NCBI GenBank assembly: GCA_002423185.1
Contig: DIUX01000002.1
Span: forward strand, 248,001-312,000
Direction: 5' to 3'
From: Micavibrio sp. UBA6147
GTDB taxonomy: Bacteria; Pseudomonadota; Alphaproteobacteria; Micavibrionales; UBA1664
DNA: 64,000 nt
Shown in pieces: positions 52,616 to 61,848 of this stretch (position 1 is the first letter of the stretch; each line of letters starts with the position of its first letter). Both the position numbers and the translations under genes were made by a program. A model generated the notes under the pieces. The model ran no database searches. It saw nothing but the letters and a program-made list of their open reading frames with translations, and was not told the DNA's origin.

Positions 52616-53203
52616 TTAGGTTAAGAGTTTTTGCGGCCAGTTATGGTCGATTTTGCGGTCATCCATATATTTTTTGGTGTAGCTCTTGGTATGCGCCAAA
52701 TACATCATGGTGTTGAAAATCTCGCCCAGCGATGTCGGGCCGGCATATTTGATGCCCATATCGCGCAAATGGCGGTGATACGGCAAATAATCCTTTTCAC
52801 GGAACATGTTGAATAATTTATGGATCATCAAACGGTCGGCCTCGGCCATATAATGCATCCCGACCGCCAAGGTCACATTCACGCGCACGCGCCCATCCTG
52901 CGTATGCGTCACCCCGAACGGATCAAGCGAGCGAAGCATCTTCTTCATCGCCGTCACATCATCCTTCATAAAATCGGGGTCGGGCAAATTCCATCCCGTT
53001 TGACGGCCTTCTTCCATGCCGAGGCGATGTTCGCCGTCTTCGATCACGGCGTCGAGCTTGTCACACAAGGCGCGCGTCCAATGATACAGGCGGATATATT
53101 TATCATAGATGTCTTTTTCGACAATCACAGAGCGGTTGCGAAACTTGGTTTTATCAAGCGCAGCAGCGGCGTCAAAAATCTCTTTCAACGAAATGTCAGT
53201 CAC
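52616..53203 (-). CDS. Hypothetical protein, 195 aa
   Basis: No family recognised. The product is soluble, mostly helical by composition, with aromatic/His-rich stretches (DKYIRLYHWTRALCDKLD; VGMHYMAEADRLMIHKLF; KDYLPYHRHLRDMGIKY). It has no signal or membrane segment. It has its own terminator and lies 56 bases after asd in the same direction, so the two may be co-transcribed. Confidence 0.75.
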   Translation of the reverse strand: MTDISLKEIFDAAAALDKTKFRNRSVIVEKDIYDKYIRLYHWTRALCDKLDAVIEDGEHRLGMEEGRQTGWNLPDPDFMKDDVTAMKKMLRSLDPFGVTHTQDGRVRVNVTLAVGMHYMAEADRLMIHKLFNMFREKDYLPYHRHLRDMGIKYAGPTSLGEIFNTMMYLAHTKSYTKKYMDDRKIDHNWPQKLLT

Positions 53204-53259
53204 GCTGTATCGCCCTCCCTAGAAACGATTCACCACAGCAAAACAAAGCCGTTTATTTT

Positions 53260-54273
53260 TCATAAATAATCTTTTACCAGCTTTTCGGCTATTTGTACAG
53301 CATTGAGTGCTGCACCTTTTTTGAGATTATCGGCAACGCACCAAAAATTCAATCCATTTTCAACGGTGATGTCCTCGCGGATGCGGCTGATGAACACGTC
53401 ATCTTCGCCGGCGATCTCGGCAGGGGTGACAAATTCAAGGTCGCTTTGGCGGTCGATGACGGTGACACCATCAAAATTGCGCCACAAACCCTTGGCCTGT
53501 TTGACCGAGAGCGGGCGCTCAAGCTCAACATTCACCATTTCCGAATGCCCGATAAACACCGGAACCCGCACACAAGACGCACAAACCTTGATGTCCGCGC
53601 CGAGAATTTTCTTGGTTTCGACCATCATTTTCCATTCTTCTTTGGTCAGGCCGTCTTCCATGAAGTCGTCGATTTGCGGAATGACATTGTGGATGATCTG
53701 TTTTTTAAACACGACATTTTCCATCACATCATTAACGAAGAATTTGCGCCCTTGCTCAAACAACGTGTCCATGCCGGCCTTGCCCGCCCCCGAAACGGAT
53801 TGATAGGTCGCCACCACCACACGTTTCACCGTTGCGGCGTCATGAAGGGGTTTAAGCGCCATCACCATCTGTATGGTCGAACAATTCGGGTTCGCAACAA
53901 TATTGCGCTTGGAATAATCTTTCAACGCCTCGGGGTTCACCTCCGGCACCACCAGCGGCACATCGGGATCCATGCGGAAATAACTGGTGTTATCAATCAC
54001 AATCGCGCCGGCCTTGGCGGCAATCGGAGTAAATTCCGCCGATACCTTTGACCCGGGGGACGACAACACAAAATCCACCCCCTTAAAGTCAAAACCGGCA
54101 AGGTTTTGCACCTTCAAAACGCCCTTGTCGCCAAAGGACACCTCCGTCCCATGCGAACGCGCCGACGCCAAGGCATGAACATCCTTCACCGGAAAGCCAC
54201 GCTCCGCGAGCAAATTCAGCATTTCATGCCCGACATTCCCTGTCGCGCCGACAACGGCAACCGTATACGCCAT
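53260..54273 (-). CDS. asd: Aspartate-semialdehyde dehydrogenase
   Basis: This 337-aa NADPH enzyme makes aspartate semialdehyde for lysine/DAP, methionine and threonine. It opens with the Rossmann loop VAVVGATGNVGHEML, and has NPNCSTIQMVMAL with catalytic C131, plus VFIGHSEMVNVE. The frame is open to 54360, but the ATG at 54273 has AAAGGGG before it and the family start. Its product feeds the DAP used by MurE in this window. Confidence 0.97.
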   Translation of the reverse strand: MAYTVAVVGATGNVGHEMLNLLAERGFPVKDVHALASARSHGTEVSFGDKGVLKVQNLAGFDFKGVDFVLSSPGSKVSAEFTPIAAKAGAIVIDNTSYFRMDPDVPLVVPEVNPEALKDYSKRNIVANPNCSTIQMVMALKPLHDAATVKRVVVATYQSVSGAGKAGMDTLFEQGRKFFVNDVMENVVFKKQIIHNVIPQIDDFMEDGLTKEEWKMMVETKKILGADIKVCASCVRVPVFIGHSEMVNVELERPLSVKQAKGLWRNFDGVTVIDRQSDLEFVTPAEIAGEDDVFISRIREDITVENGLNFWCVADNLKKGAALNAVQIAEKLVKDYL

Positions 54274-54463
54274 AAGACCGTACCCCTTTAAAAATATAAA
54301 CAGTGAAACAAGGCCTATAGCATTACGCGAACACCGCAGACCGGTCAAGAGCGCCGCCACCCTCCACCCCGCCAGAACACCACATGCGATGAATGGCTTG
54401 GACAGAGCAATATCTTTACGATATTATAACGATTAACCGTTACGGTTCAAATGCGTAGCAACC

Positions 54464-56887
54464 GTGACGCAACAGGCCATCACCCGCGCCGCGCCCTTCA
54501 CGACAAGTATAACTGCGTTCTTCGCCCCCTTATCGATTCTGTATTGGTTGTTTAAAAGGTTTTTCACGATGCTTGATGCATACGAGTTTTTATACGCATT
54601 GGACACAGCACCGCTCGGCTTTTGCCTTGTCGACAGCTATACCTACGTCATTCGTTATTCCAACCCTGATTTCGGGTCGATCCTTATGCTGCGCGGCAAG
54701 CTGGAAGGCCAGCGCCTTGACGAACTCATGCCGGAAGAATTTATCGGCTTCTTGTTCAACCATGCCCTCATCAGCTTTGAACGCGAAATGACCGTCACCC
54801 GCGCCGATGGCGGGTCACGATGGATCAAGGTGATGGGCGAACGCCTCAAACACAAAGGGCGCGAAAGCTATGCCCTATGGATTGTCGACATCACCAACGA
54901 CAAACAACTCGCCGAAAAACTCACCCAAGCCGTCAAAGCCGCCGACGCCGCCGCCGAGATGAAGGCCAATTTGCTCGCCACCATGAGCCACGAGATCCGC
55001 ACCCCGCTCCAAGCCGTTTACGGCTTTTTGGAATTGATTGGTGAGGTTGCCAAAGACCAAAAAACCATCACCGACATGGTCGAAACCGCCAAAGAATCCG
55101 GCAGCGGCCTGCTCGAAATCCTCGATGATATTCTTGACCTTGCGAAGCTCGATGCCGACAAGATGGAACTGGACGCCTTCGAAGTCCCACTACGAACCCT
55201 TGCCCGCGGCACGATTGAAGCGCTCGCCGTTCGTAAGCACAGCAACATCGCCTTGCTGGACGACATCGCAGAATCCGTCCCGTTCGTGATTAAGGGCGAC
55301 CCAAAGCGCCTACGCCAGATCATCATGAACCTCATGGGCAATGCGGTGAAATTCACGCAAAAAGGCTCCGTCACGCTGCGCATCCACACCGACACGCGCC
55401 ATGTTGAAAAAACCGATGACGACATGGTGGTCATTCGTTTTGAGATTGTCGACACCGGAATCGGGATGCCGCAAGAAGTCTGTGACAAACTCTTCAAACC
55501 CTTCACACAGGCCGACAGCTCAACAACCCGCAAATTCGGCGGCACCGGTCTTGGATTATCGATTTGTAAGAAGCTCGTCGATTTGATGGGCGGGCAATTG
55601 GGGGTCGAGAGCGAGGCCGGCAAAGGCTCAACCTTCTGGTTCGAAATTCCGACTATTTCCATCGGCACCAACACCACGACGGTTGAATTACCCAAACTCG
55701 AAGGACTCGCCGTCTTGGTTGTCGAAGACCATCCGATGGCGATCAAGGAAATCCAGAACTCGCTGCGCTCCATGGGCGCGGAGGTTGAGGCCTGTATGAC
55801 CTATAAAGAAGGGTTAGAGCTCGTCAAACGCCGCCCGTTCAATGTCGGGGTGATTGACCAAGGCTTGCCGGACGGGCTCGGCCTTGACCTGATGAAAGAA
55901 ATCATGGACGTACGCCCCAGCATGGGGTTGCTCATGTACACAGTGCGCGATGATTACGGCCTGCAACACTCGCTACGCGCCATGGGCGCGACATACCTCA
56001 CCAAGCCAGCCAGCCGCGCCGGATTGGGCGAGGCCGTCAAAGACGCCGCGAAGAAGGACAGCACCGTCCAAATCACCGGTCCGCGCCGCTTGCTCATCGC
56101 TGAGGACACCGAAACCGTGCGCGATATTTTGCGCCGCCAATTATCGATGTTCAATGTCGAGGCCGACTTTGTCGAAAACGGCCTCCTTGCCTATAACACC
56201 CTCAAAGAAGGCCGCCACGGTATTTTGATCTCCGACCTTCACATGCCGGAAATGGACGGTTACGGCCTGATCCACAAAATCCGCGAGGAAGAGGAAGAAA
56301 AAGGCGACGGCACCCATTTTCCCGTCATTGTCCTCACCGCCGATGTTCAGATGGCTCAGCGCCAATCATACCTCAGCGAAGGCTTCGATGAATGCCTTCT
56401 CAAGCCCGTATCTTTGGGGCAGTTGCGCCAGCTCCTCATCCGTTGGGGCATCTTGAAGGAAGACGACGCCATCCGCGCCATTGAACAAAGCATCCCGAAG
56501 ACGCCGGATGACGGCCTCCCCGCACTCCCCGCGGCCAAAGACGGCAAGCCCCCCGCCATTGACCTGAAGGCAATGGCGGAACAAATGGGCGCGGTCAATG
56601 CCGACACGGTCGAAATGATCGAAATGTTCGCCGACATGACGCAGGAATTAATCGACGAAATCCGCGCCGCCTTTGACGCGGGCGACGCCCACAGGCTCGA
56701 AGAAGCGGGGCACAGTTTAAAAGGCTCCGCGCGGTCGGCTTGCTGTATGGTTTTGGGTGATATTGCGGCGCAACTGCAAGACGACGCCAAACACATTGAA
56801 AAATGTGAACACCTCGTCACCGGCATCGAAGAGGAATTCAAACGCGTCGTCGCCGCAACCAAAGAACTCTCCAAGCAATATCAATAG
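54464..56887 (+). CDS. Hybrid sensor histidine kinase: PAS, HisKA, HATPase, two REC, HPt
   Basis: This protein of up to 807 aa is a complete phosphorelay in one chain. In order: a PAS-like sensor (about 45-145), HisKA with H176 in MSHEIRTPL, HATPase with N box NLMGNAVKFT (289-298), DTGIGM (330) and GGTGLGLSI (359), REC1 with D465 (VIDQGLP), REC2 with D591 (ISDLHMP) and HPt with H750 (GHSLKGSAR). No response regulator is adjacent. The GTG at 54464 gives a hydrophobic first 35 residues that could be a membrane anchor; the ATG at 54569 would give a cytosolic 772-aa form. Confidence 0.92.
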   Translation: MTQQAITRAAPFTTSITAFFAPLSILYWLFKRFFTMLDAYEFLYALDTAPLGFCLVDSYTYVIRYSNPDFGSILMLRGKLEGQRLDELMPEEFIGFLFNHALISFEREMTVTRADGGSRWIKVMGERLKHKGRESYALWIVDITNDKQLAEKLTQAVKAADAAAEMKANLLATMSHEIRTPLQAVYGFLELIGEVAKDQKTITDMVETAKESGSGLLEILDDILDLAKLDADKMELDAFEVPLRTLARGTIEALAVRKHSNIALLDDIAESVPFVIKGDPKRLRQIIMNLMGNAVKFTQKGSVTLRIHTDTRHVEKTDDDMVVIRFEIVDTGIGMPQEVCDKLFKPFTQADSSTTRKFGGTGLGLSICKKLVDLMGGQLGVESEAGKGSTFWFEIPTISIGTNTTTVELPKLEGLAVLVVEDHPMAIKEIQNSLRSMGAEVEACMTYKEGLELVKRRPFNVGVIDQGLPDGLGLDLMKEIMDVRPSMGLLMYTVRDDYGLQHSLRAMGATYLTKPASRAGLGEAVKDAAKKDSTVQITGPRRLLIAEDTETVRDILRRQLSMFNVEADFVENGLLAYNTLKEGRHGILISDLHMPEMDGYGLIHKIREEEEEKGDGTHFPVIVLTADVQMAQRQSYLSEGFDECLLKPVSLGQLRQLLIRWGILKEDDAIRAIEQSIPKTPDDGLPALPAAKDGKPPAIDLKAMAEQMGAVNADTVEMIEMFADMTQELIDEIRAAFDAGDAHRLEEAGHSLKGSARSACCMVLGDIAAQLQDDAKHIEKCEHLVTGIEEEFKRVVAATKELSKQYQ

Positions 56888-57024
56888 GATTATTACGGGC
56901 GTGATCGAGCATGGGGGCGAGCATAATGGGACAAGCAAGCGCAAAGTCCACTCGCCTCCCAGAAGCTCTCCTCCCTAGACCCGGCGTAGCGCAGCCCGAC
57001 AGGCGAAGCGAAAAATCATACAGG

Positions 57025-57057
57025 CAAAAAATCGGCCTCCGAAATGGAGGCCGATTA
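57025..57057 (-). terminator. Rho-independent terminator of the pilus-like operon
   Basis: ATCGGCCTCC and GGAGGCCGAT form a perfect 10-bp stem with a five-base loop. On the - strand TTTTTTGCC follows. It is about 195 bases past the last gene of the operon. On the + strand only TTAAAT follows, so it is weaker for the kinase gene. Confidence 0.8.
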
Positions 57058-57073
57058 AATGCAAAACGAAACG

Positions 57074-57103
57074 AAAATCATAAACTTAAAAATCATAAAC
57101 TTA
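57074..57103. repeat. 15-bp tandem duplication
   Basis: AAAATCATAAACTTA occurs twice head to tail, followed by a partial third copy (AAAAT). Confidence 0.75.
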
Positions 57104-57161
57104 AAAATAGCAGACCGGCAAAATAGCAAGGCGGCAAAGGCAAACCGAAGCCCCGCCCAAA

Positions 57162-57235
57162 AACCTAATAAGACCCTAACCTAACAAGGCCCTAACCTAA
57201 CAAGGCCCTAACCTAACAGACCCTGATCTAACAGG
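57162..57235. repeat. 16-bp tandem repeats, about four and a half copies
   Basis: AACCTAATAAGACCCT (57162), AACCTAACAAGGCCCT (57178 and 57194, identical), then a 15-base variant from 57210 and a decayed part to about 57235. It is non-coding and ends 15 bases before the stop of the last pilus-like gene. Confidence 0.8.
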
Positions 57236-57250
57236 CTCGCTCAATCGGCC

Positions 57251-58015
57251 TTAGCACGCACTGACGCGCTTCACCCAGACACGGAAACATTGTTGACCGG
57301 TGGCGCAACCATTGGTGTTGTTCCCAACAACATAGTCCGCCTCGCAATCCGAGAATTTTCCCGCCAGCTTGGTCATCGATTCCGCAATAAACGGGTCGGT
57401 TTTGGTGGTCGTAATCTTAATATAGACGCCATTCACCGCTTCGCCTTGGACAGTTGCCGAGCCGTTGAAATACGTCCAGCTATCCATCAAGGATGGCGGC
57501 GGCGGCATAAAACGCCCCGATGCCCCGCCAAAGATCGGCGTGTGGTTTTTCGACCCACCGGGGTTACCGGGGCAACGCAGATGTTCGGCATTGTCATTCG
57601 CCGAAACGCCGAGCGTACTGCCGGTAAAATGGGTGGAGGTCGGCTTCACAGGATAGGGCGCATGATAGCCCGAATCCGTTGTCGTGACGCTGTTCACCGT
57701 GCTGTCCCCCGTGGGGTACAAAATGATGCAATCTTGAATGGCGGAACGGATAAATTGTACCTGACCATTCATTTCAGCGGTTAATCGAAACGCGTTTTGC
57801 GAGCGTGACTGCTGGCTTGTCGGTTCAATAAAACTCGCCGTCAGCGCCGCAAGCAAGGCAATGGCAATCAGGATATAAACAAGCGCCCCGCCCTTTTCCC
57901 CGCCGCGACGCGCACCAAAAAACATGGCACAGCCGCTTGGCTCGGGAACCACACCCGAACCCCAAACGGGGTTCAGGCTGGCCTTATCATGACGGAGACA
58001 ATCGCAGTTGTTCAT
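57251..58015 (-). CDS. Prepilin-like protein A, 254 aa
   Basis: The product has an unusually long charged leader of about 45 residues ending GARRGGEKGG. A hydrophobic helix ALVYILIAIALLAALTASFI follows, then a long Thr/Ser/Gly-rich domain with several Cys (the last is the C-terminal residue). The Gly-then-hydrophobic junction suits a prepilin peptidase site, but the usual Glu at mature position 5 is absent. I chose the ATG at 58015, which has AAGGGTG before it; an ATG at 58030 is an alternative. It is the last gene of the operon. Confidence 0.75.
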   Translation of the reverse strand: MNNCDCLRHDKASLNPVWGSGVVPEPSGCAMFFGARRGGEKGGALVYILIAIALLAALTASFIEPTSQQSRSQNAFRLTAEMNGQVQFIRSAIQDCIILYPTGDSTVNSVTTTDSGYHAPYPVKPTSTHFTGSTLGVSANDNAEHLRCPGNPGGSKNHTPIFGGASGRFMPPPPSLMDSWTYFNGSATVQGEAVNGVYIKITTTKTDPFIAESMTKLAGKFSDCEADYVVGNNTNGCATGQQCFRVWVKRVSAC

Positions 58016-58057
58016 AAGAACACCCTTCATGCGTTAAGAGAAATGAAGAGCGTTATC

Positions 58058-58795
58058 TTAACGCTCCACAATCACGTGGTAGTAAACGTATTCACCGCTG
58101 CCACCGCCGTTTTGGAAGCAACCGAACGATTTTCCGGCATAATTCGCATGGAACGTAACGGGCGAAGCGTCGTTAATGAGGTTATCAACCGTAATGGTTC
58201 CCGCACCTGCGCCTGTTGTCCCGCGCGTGTCATAATCGGACATGCTCTTGCTGTATACAGCCTTTTGGTCGGCCGCGAAGGCAGTCGGCGTACCAGGAGG
58301 TGTGGCAGAAGGGAACAATCCCAACTCATTGTTGATTTTGCGGCACAGATCAAGCGAGATCCCTGGCAAATAGGCAATCATATCGGCATTCGCCGTTCCG
58401 ATTTCCGGAATGAACATTTCAGCGTTCACAATCCACAAGCCGGGTTTTGCAACAGCCATCAAGTTAGACGGAACCTCTTGGTATACCGCGCCGCCGCCTG
58501 TGGGGTGGAAGATATACTGATCGGACGACGTTCCGAAGTTTGCCGGCGGGGTGTAGAAAATTTTATCAACCGACATGCCGTCAATCATCATCCGCAGTGC
58601 GGCTGTTTTAATCGAGGTCGGATATTGAGTGATTTGCGCCGAGTTGAGCAGGCTTTGCTCGCGGTTCGCATCGCCGCCACTGCGGCTGGATTGTGTCACG
58701 GCATAAGACAGCGCCGCGAACAAAGCAACAGCAATCAGAATAAGAAACAACACGTTTCCGTTCTGTTGCTTGCGGGTTACAAGGATATTCATCAT
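58058..58795 (-). CDS. Prepilin-like protein B, 245 aa
   Basis: A short basic leader (MMNILVTRKQQNG) is followed by NVLFLILIAVALFAALSYAV and TQSSRSGGD. This is the same layout as protein A (hydrophobic helix, then T/S-Q-S-R-S), so the two are likely related pseudopilins or pilins. Glu5 is missing. The C-terminal domain is Gly/Thr/Ser-rich and ends with VYYHVIVER. The start at 58795 has AAGG just before it; the frame begins at 58816. Confidence 0.75.
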   Translation of the reverse strand: MMNILVTRKQQNGNVLFLILIAVALFAALSYAVTQSSRSGGDANREQSLLNSAQITQYPTSIKTAALRMMIDGMSVDKIFYTPPANFGTSSDQYIFHPTGGGAVYQEVPSNLMAVAKPGLWIVNAEMFIPEIGTANADMIAYLPGISLDLCRKINNELGLFPSATPPGTPTAFAADQKAVYSKSMSDYDTRGTTGAGAGTITVDNLINDASPVTFHANYAGKSFGCFQNGGGSGEYVYYHVIVER

Positions 58796-58935
58796 GACCT
58801 TAAGTCTCCGTTTCATTTTAAGTTTTTTCGTTTCATCAAATTTAGTCAGTTTTACTCTAAGAAGTCAGTCTGTTCAGTGCACACAAAGTTCAGTTTTAAC
58901 AAAAGTCAGTTTTAACAAAAGTCAGCCCACGCAAA

Positions 58936-59484
58936 TCAGCCACCTTCCGGAGCAATCGGGGCGGCTTGCTGCACTTCCAATGTGTTCACGGCGAATGTCG
59001 CATTCAAAAAGCCATCTTTGCATTCACGACCGACGCACATGGCATCGACCGACAAACGCCATCCCTCGCCGCCATTAAACACATGGCCAACAGCTTCCCT
59101 CCACGACCAGTATGCCGCGCTTGACGTCGCTTTCAAAACGATTTTCTCGCCTTGGGACGCGATTTCCACATTTGGATATTGCGCATTGGCCATTTCTGCG
59201 AAGTTTTTGAGAGCCTCGCTGTCAACCGGTCGGTTCACAATGGTCGGCACGACGGGTTTCAAGGCCTCAGCCTTAAACACATCCGCCCGCAATTTCGCAA
59301 TCTTCTCTGATTCGACGGTCGAAAAAACGAATCCGGTCGCGGCAATTAGCCACACGACACCGCCGGCGAGCAAGATCGTCTGCCCCGCCCGCTCTGGCAT
59401 TTCACGGACGAAGCTGTCCATGTCTTTATAGGCATGGGGGGACATCAGTTTCTTGATTTGCCCGAGATCGAATTTCATCGCCAC
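58936..59484 (-). CDS. Single-pass membrane protein of the pilus-like operon, 182 aa
   Basis: About 38 cytoplasmic residues, one membrane helix (TILLAGGVVWLIAATGFVF) and a periplasmic domain of about 125 residues. The layout resembles the PilN/PilO or GspM assembly proteins, but I cannot assign it by sequence. The periplasmic part has two Cys close together (MCVGRECKDG). It lies between the platform/accessory genes and the prepilin-like genes, so an inner-membrane assembly role is likely. Confidence 0.75.
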   Translation of the reverse strand: MAMKFDLGQIKKLMSPHAYKDMDSFVREMPERAGQTILLAGGVVWLIAATGFVFSTVESEKIAKLRADVFKAEALKPVVPTIVNRPVDSEALKNFAEMANAQYPNVEIASQGEKIVLKATSSAAYWSWREAVGHVFNGGEGWRLSVDAMCVGRECKDGFLNATFAVNTLEVQQAAPIAPEGG

Positions 59485-59558
59485 GATAAGCCTCTTTTAT
59501 TTCCCATAAGTATCATTATACGTCATTGAATATTAAAACTTGATTAAATATTGCCGCC

Positions 59559-60539
59559 CTAGCGCGTCCCACGGATACGCACACGGCCGTCTTTTTCCAG
59601 CCCGCCAATGGTCGTAACGCCTCGTAATTTGTTATAATCGCCGGAACTAAAGCTCCGCGGCACAAGCGCATCCCACTCAACGCGCCCATCCGGATAAACC
59701 TCATAACGTACCAGAGTACCCTCAATCTGAACCAAAGTGTCCAGCAACTCCTGTATCCGGATCATGTGTTCCGTTGCAGTGTTTTTGAACTGATCCCGTG
59801 CGCGGGTGAGCAAAAGCTCAGACGCCGCTTGCGTTTCTTTTCTGGCTTCTTCGAGTTTGGGCTCCAACATATTCGCCCGAATATGAACAGCCGCAATAAA
59901 CGTTGCCACCAGCACACAAGCCAGCAACCCGCTATACAGCAAGATACGCCCCGATGCGCGGGAGAGCTGATCGGTACGCAGCGAGTAATTCACCCACGGA
60001 ACGGAATCTGCCATTTCGGGGTTAATGGTCACGAAGTTCGCGTCCATGCTCTGAATTTTCGGCAAAATCGTTCTGGCGGGGCCTAAGAACATTTGCATAC
60101 GGTGTGTTTCAGGATCCCAGCGCAAGGCCGATGCCTGACCTTCCTGTTCATACAGATAAACCGTTTCCTTATCCCAGTATTCACTGTTCCCCGGCAACGC
60201 CGCCGCCAGCGGACACCAGCTATACGGATAGGACGCAAGCGCCGAAGACGGCGTTGCAAGATACCAGCAACGCCCCTCATCAACCGTAAAGCAATAATGC
60301 ACCCGCTCGGTGCCGCAAGCCTGTGCCGCGGCGTTCCAAACGGCTTCATTTTCCGTTCCCATCACATAGGGAACGGATCCGCCAACCAATTCGTTGGGCA
60401 AATACGGCAATAATGCCTTCGGCATTGATCGGGCATCGCCGGACAAAAAGTCAAACAAGCCCGGCTTAAGGGCTTTTGGCGCCCTGCGGTCGCCTTTGCC
60501 TCCGGCATTGTCCGCTGTGGCGGCTTTATTGTTTTGCAT
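59559..60539 (-). CDS. Membrane protein of the pilus-like operon, 326 aa
   Basis: A cytoplasmic domain of about 205 residues (with aromatic/Cys-rich GRCWYLATPSSALASYPYSW) is followed by one membrane helix (ILLYSGLLACVLVATFIAAV), a coiled coil (LEEARKETQAASELLL) and a short periplasmic domain. The middle membrane helix recalls the PilO2-type accessory proteins of R64-like thin pili, but there is no firm match. It lies directly after the platform protein gene. Confidence 0.75.
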   Translation of the reverse strand: MQNNKAATADNAGGKGDRRAPKALKPGLFDFLSGDARSMPKALLPYLPNELVGGSVPYVMGTENEAVWNAAAQACGTERVHYCFTVDEGRCWYLATPSSALASYPYSWCPLAAALPGNSEYWDKETVYLYEQEGQASALRWDPETHRMQMFLGPARTILPKIQSMDANFVTINPEMADSVPWVNYSLRTDQLSRASGRILLYSGLLACVLVATFIAAVHIRANMLEPKLEEARKETQAASELLLTRARDQFKNTATEHMIRIQELLDTLVQIEGTLVRYEVYPDGRVEWDALVPRSFSSGDYNKLRGVTTIGGLEKDGRVRIRGTR

Positions 60540-60596
60540 GACGCATTCCCACTATGTTCAAAATCTTACTGTTACAGGCTTTACAGGCCATTTTCG

Positions 60597-61814
60597 TTAC
60601 GCTCCGGCAAGCATTCCACCAATCATACTATCCATACTCATGTTCATAACGGTCAGGGCGTAAATCGCACTACCGAACGCGATCAACAGGTAAAGCCCCG
60701 TCAAACCGAAGGCCAGCCATACAATCAAAGTGTGTTTGGTTTTCGCCGAGTTGGTTCTCATTTCGGCAATAGACTCGAGAATTGTAGCAACTTGCCGCAG
60801 ATCAGACAAGCTCGCAAGTTCCATCCGCTCGTTTCTGGTCAAGGGCTCGCGGTCAAGCGCCGTCCCAAGAGGCACCCCGCGTTGCAATTCACGGTGGCTG
60901 GTGAGCCAATATTCCGTCACCTCCGGCACCGTTGTAGCCTCCGACGCCATATGCAAGGCTTGGTCAATCGCCACGGTTCCGCGGAGCATCCTCGCCGCCG
61001 CCCCCATACTATCGGCAAAGCCAAGGTCGCGCAGATACGCCCCGATCAACGGAATTTTTCGCACCGCCCGCGCGGTCGGCCAGTCTGTTTTGCCGCGGTT
61101 ATACCAAAATGACAGGATACACCAGATCATGAACATACCCGCGCCCATGGCGGTCGCGATCAATGTGTTCCACAATAATTCGAGGTTACCAACAACGCGG
61201 TTATATATTTCCAGCTTGTCCGGCTCGGTCGGTGCGTTGTCATAGAACCATTTCAACACCACGCCCTTGCCCCAGAACATGGCTTGCGTAATACTGAAAA
61301 TGTCAAAGCCGAGCCACGCCAGCGTCCCGCCGATAGCGCGCATGTTTTTCTTACGCTGAGCGATCGATTCAATCGCGTGGGGAATCCCTTCCGCCAGCTT
61401 ATTCGCCTTTTCGCTCGCCGCCAAAATAGCCAACGTCCCATGGTCAAAAATCCGCAAGGATTTGAGCGCGTCCATCACCCCGAGCCCTTGCCCGAGCGCC
61501 TCCCGCGCGGGGGCGAGAATGTTTTGCCGTGTCGGGTTGTTTTCGGCGTTGATCAAATTCCAAAACGCCACACCGGGGGATGCGGTCGTCGAACGGAACT
61601 GAATCCCGCGAAGGAGCTGGATCTGCCACCATGTTGAGCGCGCCAAGAGCCGCTCAAGCGGTGAACGCTCATGCTTGCGAATCCAAAGGATATAGGCACC
61701 CTTTTTGTGAACTTCGTTGCGCACATCACGAATGCTCGGCAAATAGAATGACTCAACCTTCCGGCGTGTGCCGGATGTCGTGTCATATGCTATTTCTGCC
61801 ATCCATTGCTGCAT
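60597..61814 (-). CDS. Type IV pilus / type II secretion platform protein (PilC/GspF family)
   Basis: This 405-aa protein has the T2SSF fold in two halves. The first half has ALGQGLGVMDALKSL, LAILAASEKANKLAEGI and SIAQRKKNMRAIGG; the second has GFADSMGAAARMLRGTVAID and ELASLSDLRQVATILESIAE. Membrane segments lie at about 165-185, 220-240 and at the C-terminus. It anchors the ATPase encoded directly upstream (34-base gap) and drives pilin addition. An ATG at codon 5 is an alternative start. Confidence 0.88.
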   Translation of the reverse strand: MQQWMAEIAYDTTSGTRRKVESFYLPSIRDVRNEVHKKGAYILWIRKHERSPLERLLARSTWWQIQLLRGIQFRSTTASPGVAFWNLINAENNPTRQNILAPAREALGQGLGVMDALKSLRIFDHGTLAILAASEKANKLAEGIPHAIESIAQRKKNMRAIGGTLAWLGFDIFSITQAMFWGKGVVLKWFYDNAPTEPDKLEIYNRVVGNLELLWNTLIATAMGAGMFMIWCILSFWYNRGKTDWPTARAVRKIPLIGAYLRDLGFADSMGAAARMLRGTVAIDQALHMASEATTVPEVTEYWLTSHRELQRGVPLGTALDREPLTRNERMELASLSDLRQVATILESIAEMRTNSAKTKHTLIVWLAFGLTGLYLLIAFGSAIYALTVMNMSMDSMIGGMLAGA

Positions 61815-61848
61815 CGTCTGCTAACCGTTATTCCAAAGCCTTGATCGG

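Larger units (their letters stand above)
56888..57250. other. Repeat-rich intergenic region, no gene
   Basis: The 363 bases between convergent genes hold a strong minus-strand terminator, a 15-bp duplication and a run of 16-bp repeats, described separately. I see no coding region or known RNA. Confidence 0.6.

Noticed and set aside
57162..57235. Repeats considered as a CRISPR array
   Set aside because: Units are 16 bp and directly abutting with no spacers, and there are no cas genes nearby.
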